Assembly (NCBI GenBank): GCA_003641415.1
Contig: QNAG01000072.1
Span: 1-11,989 of the forward strand
Length of the DNA stretch: 11,989 nucleotides
From: Candidatus Zixiibacteriota bacterium
Lineage (GTDB): Bacteria > Zixibacteria > MSB-5A5 > GN15 > FEB-12
Reading direction: 5' to 3'
The position numbers and the translations under genes are program-made. Shown in pieces: positions 7,281 to 11,989 of this stretch (within the stretch, counting starts at the first letter, position 1; each line of letters starts with the position of its first letter). The notes beneath the pieces were generated by a model. That model made no database searches, was not told where the DNA came from, and saw only the letters and a list, made by a program, of their open reading frames with translations.

Positions 7281-8779
7281 AGGATAATAAATATACATCC
7301 AATAATGCTTGTGAGCAAGAAAGAGAACTTCCCAACTATGTCTCCAATGCGGGTATAGGTCGAAAACCCGTCAAGAACTCCGATCCGACCGACCAGAGTT
7401 GCGACTTCGTACGGTTCCAATTGGTCTCTGATCCTGCCATAGCGGTCAACTATATAAGTCAGACCACTGTTGGCTGTGCGAGCCATCCAACATCGGTTCT
7501 CGACTGCTCTGGTAATGAAAATACTTGAATGCTGATGGATACCTACTGATCGTCCGAACCATGTATCGTTGGTGATGCCTACCATGAAATCAGCGCCGTC
7601 CAGAATCGATTGCCGTACAAACTCGGGGAAGGTGCACTCAAAACAGATCAACGCGCCATAAAGAAGTGAATCTAGTTCAAACAGAGTTGCCGAATCACCG
7701 GGATAGAAATCCGACCACCAGCGAACTCCCCAGTTGTCAATAAAGGTCAGATATTTGCGAAGAGCGCCCTTTTCCAAAAACGGCAGATAATCCTGATAAG
7801 GTACATGTTCGGAGAACGGCACGAGCTTTAACTTGTCGTGCCGATGTACTATTTGGCCGGACAAATCAAACTGGTAACACGAATTATGGTACCGGTGTTT
7901 TCCGCCAACTCTTGTTGCTGAAAGGGCGCCTATCAGATGAGGAGCTGATGATGCTCTGACAATGTCTCCTACACGCTTACGGGCAAAACTATCGTGTGAT
8001 AGATATGCCGGAGCTGAAGTCTCAGGCCAGATGTACAAATCGATTGTGCTATCATCGACAGCTTGAACTAGTGAGTCATAGAGATGGTAGCTGTGTTCGG
8101 CATTGCCCTTTGCCCATTTAACCTCCAGCGGGACCGAGCCTTGCAGAAGAGCTACATTCACAGTCCCCGGAACAGGATAGGGTGGCATAACAATCCAGCC
8201 ATAGGCGACCAGACCACCGATAATAGCCAGCGATACAAACGAGGAAGTGATCTTCCGTTCAGGAGAAACACTTCCACGCAATAACTGACAGAGCAGAACA
8301 TTTACTGTTACAATCAGGAATGACAACCCGTGAACAGAGAATACTGATACAATCTGCAAAATATAGAGAAAATGAGACTGTGTATAGCCTAGATCTGACC
8401 AGGGGAAAGCAAATTCTGTCAAGGTTCGAAAATACTCCATCCCCACCCAAAGAAACGGCATAGCCACAAAAGCCAAGAAGGGGCGTATGTGGTACAGGCG
8501 ATGGAAAATCATGAAGATCGCCGTATAGTAAAAAGCCACTATCATGATTGCAGCGATCATGCCCGGTGGTGTGACCATAGCTACCCAGTACAGGGAAAAC
8601 AGGTTGAAAAAGAGGCTAAAGAAATATGCGGCATTGAAAGCTGAACGGCCTTTTAGTTTGGCGATTATCAGCATCGGCCGCACCAGAGACAGCCACGCCA
8701 GAAAACCGAAGATACCGGGATAGAACGCCAGAGACAGCAGAAAAGCCCAGATCATCAATTCCAGACGTCGCTTGCGCAA
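7238..8779 (-). CDS. lnt: Apolipoprotein N-acyltransferase Lnt
   Basis: This inner-membrane enzyme transfers the third acyl chain from a phospholipid to the N-terminal cysteine of diacylated apolipoproteins, the last step of lipoprotein maturation. From the TTG at 8779 it has 513 residues, close to E. coli Lnt (512). Hydrophobic segments fill residues 8-200 or so (including FAFPWSDLGYTQS, 123-135), a carbon-nitrogen hydrolase domain spans about 207-470, and a last transmembrane helix lies at 486-505. The catalytic triad can be placed at E253 (IWPETSAP), K316 (DKLKLVPFSEHVPY) and C379 (ALICFECTF); GITNDTWFG and the ENRCWMARTANSG segment are also typical. It is the first gene of the five-gene operon and the next gene can begin inside its last 61 bp. 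The start is uncertain: the frame stays open upstream to a TAA at 8887-8885, and the best ribosome-binding site (AAGGGAAAGG) precedes a CTG at 8833. That start would add 18 residues (LTRLLSKIGRFF...). Confidence 0.95.
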   Translation of the reverse strand: MRKRRLELMIWAFLLSLAFYPGIFGFLAWLSLVRPMLIIAKLKGRSAFNAAYFFSLFFNLFSLYWVAMVTPPGMIAAIMIVAFYYTAIFMIFHRLYHIRPFLAFVAMPFLWVGMEYFRTLTEFAFPWSDLGYTQSHFLYILQIVSVFSVHGLSFLIVTVNVLLCQLLRGSVSPERKITSSFVSLAIIGGLVAYGWIVMPPYPVPGTVNVALLQGSVPLEVKWAKGNAEHSYHLYDSLVQAVDDSTIDLYIWPETSAPAYLSHDSFARKRVGDIVRASSAPHLIGALSATRVGGKHRYHNSCYQFDLSGQIVHRHDKLKLVPFSEHVPYQDYLPFLEKGALRKYLTFIDNWGVRWWSDFYPGDSATLFELDSLLYGALICFECTFPEFVRQSILDGADFMVGITNDTWFGRSVGIHQHSSIFITRAVENRCWMARTANSGLTYIVDRYGRIRDQLEPYEVATLVGRIGVLDGFSTYTRIGDIVGKFSFLLTSIIGCIFIILCLVKKLLVRIRWL

Positions 8780-8836
8780 ATCAACATCGACCGGAAGAAA
8801 GAATCTTCCTATTTTGCTCAGTAATCTCGTCAGTTG

Positions 8837-8846
8837 CCTTTCCCTT
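8837..8846 (-). promoter_or_regulatory. Purine-rich ribosome-binding site upstream of lnt
   Basis: The minus strand reads AAGGGAAAGG. AGGGA lies 7 nt before a CTG codon (8833-8831) that is in frame with lnt, but over 50 nt before the first recognised initiator TTG (8779). It is the strongest Shine-Dalgarno-like sequence in the lnt leader. Either lnt starts at the CTG, or the match is accidental. Confidence 0.4.
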
Positions 8847-8868
8847 ATATCGTGAACAGCAGAGTCTC

Positions 8869-8944
8869 GTAGGGTGGAACCCTCTTAGTGGTTCCGCCAG
8901 GCATTGCCTATTTTTTTGGCGGGAGCGCAGGACTCCTGCCCTAC
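8869..8944. repeat. Structured inverted-repeat element with GTAGGG...CCCTAC ends
   Basis: The outer ends GTAGGG (8869-8874) and CCCTAC (8939-8944) are inverted copies. Inside are three further self-complementary units on the plus strand: GGTGGAACC (8873-8881) with GGTTCCGCC (8890-8898), a 9-bp stem with one G-T pair and an 8-nt loop; AGGC-att-GCCT (8899-8909) followed by T7; and the near-palindrome GCAGG-act-CCTGC (8927-8939). The element sits about 25 bp upstream of the lnt ribosome-binding site, in the probable leader of the operon. It encodes nothing visible and resembles a MITE or REP-type dispersed repeat. A second related block occurs at 9285-9326. Confidence 0.6.
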
Positions 8945-9004
8945 AGAACTATTTACATGATTGGACAGGCTGGAACAAGTGTTTTGATTGAGCCGATACT
9001 ACGT
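8945..9004. other. Short non-coding spacer between the repeat element and the gene remnant
   Basis: Sixty AT-rich bases with no gene. It is the most likely place for the promoter of the lnt operon, but I see only weak -35/-10 matches (TTGTTC, 17 nt, TAAATA on the minus strand) and do not call one. Confidence 0.3.
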
Positions 9005-9270
9005 TTATTGCTGAACTTGATAGGAGTACTTCTCTATCAATGCCTTGAAACGCGGGTGGTCGCGAAGGGGATCCCACGTGGGGCTGAGACGCAGAGTTGC
9101 AACAGGTTCAAGATCGAAGGGGATCTCATGACATGTTCCAGCAGGTCAATCGCCTCATTATGTGCTCCCGTCATCATATAAACAATGGCAAGGTCTCGTT
9201 CTTGACGAGTGCCCAACAGGGCATCCCGAGAGATTGGGTATTTCTCCATTGTAAGTTGTCCGAATTCCAC
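9005..9270 (-). pseudogene. 3' remnant of a TPR/eukaryotic-type protein kinase or cyclase-family gene, with frameshift
   Basis: In one minus-strand frame from 9270 the sequence encodes MEKYPISRDALLGTRQERD, then LAIVYMMTGAHNEAIDLLEHVM, a TPR-like helix pair. After the ATG at 9129-9127 this frame turns to nonsense. The adjacent frame continues with EIPFDLEPVATLRLSPTWD and PLRDHPRFKALIEKYSYQVQQ, ending at a TAA at 9007-9005. The WDPLRDHPRF-ALIEKY ending is the characteristic C-terminus of TPR-containing Ser/Thr kinases, adenylate/guanylate cyclases and TolB-like proteins. Restoring one G near 9126/9127 joins the two parts as ...LLEHVMEIPFDLEP..., so a single-base deletion explains the break. Upstream, an in-frame TGA (9273-9271) and a hairpin repeat replace the rest of the gene; no kinase or cyclase domain is present. 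It is a 5'-deleted, frameshifted relic. Confidence 0.75.
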
Positions 9271-9284
9271 TCAGCATGACATCA

Positions 9285-9326
9285 GGCGGGAGACAAGCTC
9301 CCACCCTGCGAACTTACGCTCCCACC
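9285..9326. repeat. Hairpin repeat overlapping the end of apgM, related to the 8869-8944 element
   Basis: GGCGGGAG (9285-9292) faces CTCCCACC (9298-9305): an 8-position stem with a 5-nt loop, in which the one mismatch is a G-U pair when read on the minus strand. GCTCCCACC occurs twice, at 9297-9305 and 9318-9326; the second copy encodes the last residues of ApgM. GGCGGGAG...CTCC..CCCT.C..GAAC resembles positions 8918-8948 of the other element. The hairpin begins 8 nt after the apgM stop codon but no T tract follows, so it could hinder RNA decay or act as a weak terminator. Confidence 0.5.
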
Positions 9327-10549
9327 AAATGCAACTTGCCCAGAAGGTTCTGGACCTGCGGCATGACATCCAAACCAACTATGTGGCCCAGCCCTCCTGC
9401 AGCGCAGGCGCGTTCGTTGAAGGCGGTCACATTGTCAATTCTGATGCTCTCTCCACCACCGCCGTAGAACATAATTGGAACCGGGTCGGCGCAATGGGCT
9501 TTCATCTCAGACGCGGTCGAATGATCAGCAGTCACGACCAGTAAAGTCTCGGCCGACAGATCGGTCAGGAGTGCCGCCGCAGCATCAATCTTTTCGATGA
9601 AATCGCGCTTGCCTTCCCAGTTGCCATCCTCGGACAGAGAATCGGCCGCCTTCACATGAACAAAAACGAAATCGTATTCCTGTAGTTTCTGAAGAACAGT
9701 TTTGAATTTCGCTTCGATGTCTGTATCCGGAAGACCAGTGGCGCCGGGGACATCAATAATATCCATACCAAGGAATGCTCCCACACCTTTGTAGAGTCCA
9801 CCGCCGGCTATACAACAGGCCGTCAGGTCATACTTCTTCTTGAAGTGCACCAGTTCCTTATATTGACCTCCCCCGCGAACCAGAAGAAAGTTAGCCGGAA
9901 GTTTCCCATCTTTCTCACGTTCAGCATTGAGGGGATGCTTTTTGAGAACCTCATGCGCCTGCAGCAGGAATTTGTTGAGTATGTCGGCTGTCCGCTTTGC
10001 CTCAGGGGTGTCATCGGTTGCGGTAACTGTTCGAACAGGAACATCCGGAACATGCGGGTCAGCATCGACGATAGCGCCCGAAAGACCCTTCCCCCGCATA
10101 ATGACACCTGCACGATGGGCGGTACCGGGTTTGACGATGAACTTAACACCATCAACATCCATTCCGTCAAGAGCCCTTGTAAGTGGCTCGACTTCCAGAA
10201 TACGACCAGCACGGCGATCCTTGATAATCAGGTTGTCACCGACGGTACCGAAATTGCCTCGCAGGGCAACATCCCCTCCTTGCAGCTTTAGCCCAAGTCC
10301 GGCAACTTCAATAGGACCGCGACCGGAATAGCATTGATCGATAGGGTAACCGAATATCGTCAGGTGGGCTGTATCACTACCGGGGGTTTTGCCTCGGCCA
10401 AGAGTGTGCATCAAACCGCACTCAGCCTTAGCAGCCAGTTTGTCTAAGTTGGGTGTTTTAGCCGCCTCCAGGGGGGTAAGATTCCCGAGTTCCTTTACCG
10501 GACGATCACCCAATCCATCGCAAACCATAAGTATAACTTTCTTAAGCAT
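9314..10549 (-). CDS. apgM: 2,3-bisphosphoglycerate-independent phosphoglycerate mutase, archaeal type (ApgM)
   Basis: Interconverts 3- and 2-phosphoglycerate in glycolysis and gluconeogenesis; cytosolic, metal-dependent, alkaline-phosphatase superfamily. It has 411 residues, normal for the archaeal-type family. Visible motifs are the N-terminal metal-binding MVCDGLGDRPVKEL (D11), the phosphoserine motif GKTPGSDTAHLTIFGYP (S58), DADPHVPDVPV, and VVTADHSTASEMKAH (D342, H343, H352). In the VHVKAADSLSEDGNWEGK segment the usual D-x-x-x-H metal motif reads D303-S-L-S-E307, so a glutamate stands where the histidine ligand is expected. I place the start at ATG 10549, which has a full AAGGAGG 10 nt upstream. 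A TTG at 10558, three codons earlier, would leave only 1 nt to that site. It follows purM by 83 bp on the same strand, probably co-transcribed or with its own promoter; I see no clear terminator between them. Confidence 0.95.
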   Translation of the reverse strand: MLKKVILMVCDGLGDRPVKELGNLTPLEAAKTPNLDKLAAKAECGLMHTLGRGKTPGSDTAHLTIFGYPIDQCYSGRGPIEVAGLGLKLQGGDVALRGNFGTVGDNLIIKDRRAGRILEVEPLTRALDGMDVDGVKFIVKPGTAHRAGVIMRGKGLSGAIVDADPHVPDVPVRTVTATDDTPEAKRTADILNKFLLQAHEVLKKHPLNAEREKDGKLPANFLLVRGGGQYKELVHFKKKYDLTACCIAGGGLYKGVGAFLGMDIIDVPGATGLPDTDIEAKFKTVLQKLQEYDFVFVHVKAADSLSEDGNWEGKRDFIEKIDAAAALLTDLSAETLLVVTADHSTASEMKAHCADPVPIMFYGGGGESIRIDNVTAFNERACAAGGLGHIVGLDVMPQVQNLLGKLHLVGA

Positions 10550-10559
10550 CCTTGCCAAG

Positions 10560-10566
10560 CCTCCTT
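10560..10566 (-). promoter_or_regulatory. Shine-Dalgarno sequence of apgM
   Basis: AAGGAGG on the minus strand, ending 10 nt before the ATG at 10549. It favours that ATG over the in-frame TTG at 10558, and it shows that this organism uses canonical Shine-Dalgarno sites at least at this gene. Confidence 0.75.
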
Positions 10567-10632
10567 CAAGGGATTATTTTTAACTCTGGTGAATAAGGTC
10601 CCCTCGGTCTTCTGTGTGATTGGGATATTTCG

Positions 10633-11685
10633 TTACTCTATGAGTCTAACTACGCCAGTTCCTTCGGTTATCAGACCGATACGGTAAACCTTCTCACCCA
10701 TATTGTTAAGATCGGCCTCAATTGCGTCAGCCTTACTTGCCTCAACCACTATAATATAGCCAATCCCCATGTTGAACGCAGAATATATATCATCTGGATC
10801 AATATTACCACTTTTTTCAAGAAATTTGAAGATCGGTAGAACCGGCCATGATTTTTTTTGAATCTCTGCGTCACAGGAATCGGGTAAAACACGGTTGAGG
10901 TTGCCGGCTATACCTCCGCCGGTAATATGTGCCATCCCTTTAATCTGATGTTTCTCCAACAGATTGTGAATCACCGACGCATAACAACGATGGATTTTCA
11001 TTAGAGCTTCAGCGATAGTTGAGCCTAACTCATCAATGCGATCATCGGGCTTAAGATTGGCTATCTCAAAGGCTACTTTGCGTGCCATTGTGTAGCCATT
11101 GGTGTGTAAGCCGTTAGACGGCAAGCCGAGGCAGATATCACCGGGCTTGATTGTGGAACCATCGACTATCTTTGACTCATCGACTATTCCCACAATGAAT
11201 CCGGCCAGATCGTACTCTCCTGGTTGATATAAATCGGGCAGTTCGGCGGTCTCACCCCCCAGAAGAGCGGTACCTGTGTTGTAACAAGCACGGCTTACAC
11301 CACTGACAAGCTCAGCCATAGCTTTCGGCTTAATATGTCCAATCCCAATGTAGTCCAGGAAGAACAATGGCCGGGCGCCCTGTACCAGGATATCATTAAC
11401 ACAATGATTGACAAGGTCTTCACCAACAGTGTTATGTATGCCGGTCATAAAGGCTATTTTCAGCTTGGTTCCTACTGAATCAGTCGAAGCTACCAAGACT
11501 GGTCGTTCAAAACCAGACAGTTCCGGTTTGAACAATCCCCCAAAAGCACCAATATCTGAGAGTACCTGAGAATTGAAGGTTTTGCGTGCAAGTGTTTTTA
11601 TTCTCTGTACAGCCTCGTCACCGGCTGCAATATCGACTCCGCTTTCAGCGTAAGTAAGTCCCTGTTTGCGATCTGGTTTGTTCAT
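10633..11685 (-). CDS. purM: Phosphoribosylformylglycinamidine cyclo-ligase (AIR synthetase, PurM)
   Basis: Catalyses the ATP-dependent ring closure of FGAM to aminoimidazole ribonucleotide, the fifth step of de novo purine synthesis; a cytosolic dimer. It has 350 residues from the ATG at 11685, the usual family length. The protein opens with GLTYAESGVDIAAGDEAVQRI (9-29), the standard PurM N-terminus. Then come IGAFGGLF (45-52), STDSVGTKLKIA (67-78), CVNDILVQGARPLFFLDYIG (95-114), the signature LLGGETAELPDLYQPGEYDLAGF (141-163), LPSNGLHTNGYTMARK (188-203) and HITGGGIAGNLNRVLP (253-268). A TTG at 11721 would add 12 residues (TFVIIQCYLFL...) that do not match the family, so I reject it. There is no clear Shine-Dalgarno sequence before the chosen ATG. 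Downstream is apgM on the same strand. Confidence 0.96.
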   Translation of the reverse strand: MNKPDRKQGLTYAESGVDIAAGDEAVQRIKTLARKTFNSQVLSDIGAFGGLFKPELSGFERPVLVASTDSVGTKLKIAFMTGIHNTVGEDLVNHCVNDILVQGARPLFFLDYIGIGHIKPKAMAELVSGVSRACYNTGTALLGGETAELPDLYQPGEYDLAGFIVGIVDESKIVDGSTIKPGDICLGLPSNGLHTNGYTMARKVAFEIANLKPDDRIDELGSTIAEALMKIHRCYASVIHNLLEKHQIKGMAHITGGGIAGNLNRVLPDSCDAEIQKKSWPVLPIFKFLEKSGNIDPDDIYSAFNMGIGYIIVVEASKADAIEADLNNMGEKVYRIGLITEGTGVVRLIE

Positions 11686-11720
11686 GAGGAACAAGTAACA
11701 TTGAATAATAACGAAAGTCA

Positions 11721-11749
11721 ACTATGAGGACAAGGCATTACCAGATCAA
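11721..11749 (-). promoter_or_regulatory. Weak sigma-70-like promoter candidate upstream of purM
   Basis: The minus strand shows TTGATC (11744-11749) and, 17 nt later, CATAGT (11721-11726), each 4/6 to consensus. It lies in the 95-bp spacer between the right-edge gene and purM. Promoter consensus in FCB-group bacteria can differ, so this is a low-confidence candidate. Confidence 0.2.
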
Positions 11750-11780
11750 TATTATTGAGGTATACCTATAATTCCCACAC

Positions 11781-11989
11781 CTATACATACCCGAGGTAAT
11801 CCTGGCTTCGATCATAGTACCTGTTCTCGTATCCTCCGGTCGGTTTAAGCTGATCCAACCAGTAAGCGTTGTTATCGCGCTGGCAGATAAGGATTCGTTG
11901 CTTGTCACGTTCGTGTTTAGCCCGGTGATACTTGAGATAAATGTGTCTGTGGTCAACTCCCATAATTTCAATCTTCCCAGACTCATGAG
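11781..11989 (-). CDS. C-terminal end of an unidentified protein (cut by right window edge)
   Basis: The frame is open from the window edge to a TAG at 11783-11781, about 69 codons: HESGKIEIMGVDHRHIYLKY, then HRAKHERDKQRILICQRDNN and AYWLDQLKPTGGYENRY, ending QDYLGYV. The composition (charged, aromatic, varied third-position bases) looks like a real soluble protein. It continues upstream past the ATG at 11963, so that ATG may be internal. A second open frame over the same bases (11738-11986) gives a Ser/Thr-rich translation and is judged a shadow. I do not recognise the family; the V-x-x-x-x-IYLKYHRAK pattern suggests a small alpha/beta domain. It lies 95 bp upstream of purM on the same strand. 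Confidence 0.5.
   Translation of the reverse strand, partial: HESGKIEIMGVDHRHIYLKYHRAKHERDKQRILICQRDNNAYWLDQLKPTGGYENRYYDRSQDYLGYV

Noticed and set aside
8899..8917. Hairpin followed by T7 as a rho-independent terminator on the plus strand
   Set aside because: The stem is only 4 bp and there is no plus-strand gene upstream in this region; it is better explained as part of the inverted-repeat element.
8888..9279. Plus-strand open frames in the intergenic region
   Set aside because: They cross the inverted-repeat element and the gene remnant on the opposite strand, and their translations show no family features.
9845..10331. Two plus-strand open frames (148 and 134 codons) opposite apgM
   Set aside because: Both lie entirely antisense to a clearly conserved enzyme, have low-complexity Arg/Ser/Pro-rich translations and show no ribosome-binding site.
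10550..10632. Terminator or riboswitch between purM and apgM
   Set aside because: No stable stem with a T tract and no purine-riboswitch-like conserved core was seen in these 83 bases.
11738..11986. 82-codon minus-strand open frame at the right edge
   Set aside because: It overlaps the 11781-11989 frame almost fully; its translation is Ser/Thr-rich without recognisable pattern, while the other frame has protein-like composition and runs to the edge.

Overview
The window comes from a bacterium of moderate GC content whose exported proteins end in a FlgD-like/type A C-terminal sorting domain (the 'YPNPFNP' box followed by a 'GVYFYRL' strand). That ending, together with a gingipain-like C25 peptidase, an archaeal-type phosphoglycerate mutase and two-component-type propeller repeats, points to the FCB superphylum. 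It looks more like an uncultivated candidate lineage such as Zixibacteria or a relative than a classical Bacteroidetes. The phylum is an inference from protein style; no rRNA is present.

Layout, left to right: (1) positions 2-1810, plus strand: the 3' two thirds or more of a secreted C25 cysteine peptidase, cut by the left edge. (2) Positions 1815-8779, minus strand: five genes read right to left in the order lnt (apolipoprotein N-acyltransferase), a secreted 14-blade propeller protein, a FemAB/GNAT-type transferase and two GT-B glycosyltransferases. Every junction can be read as a 4-nt stop/start overlap (ATGA, ATGA, GTGA, TTGA), so this is a translationally coupled operon. It meets the peptidase gene tail to tail with 4 bp between the stop codons. 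(3) Positions 8780-9313: no intact gene. It holds the operon leader, a structured inverted-repeat element (8869-8944), the frameshifted 3' remnant of a TPR/protein-kinase-type gene (9005-9270) and a second, related hairpin repeat directly behind apgM. (4) Positions 9314-11685, minus strand: apgM (glycolysis) and purM (purine synthesis), housekeeping genes 83 bp apart. (5) 11781 to the right edge: the C-terminal end of an unidentified minus-strand gene.

The central operon is the most interesting part. It joins a lipoprotein-maturation enzyme, a surface propeller with a sorting domain, an acyl/aminoacyl-transferase and two glycosyltransferases, which suggests a cell-surface glycoconjugate or lipoprotein assembly unit (inference). 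Inside it, a G9 tract near the 3' end of the FemAB-like gene is phased so that one extra G, or a -1 ribosomal slip, fuses that protein in frame to the next glycosyltransferase. No tRNA, rRNA, CRISPR array, integrase or transposase was seen.
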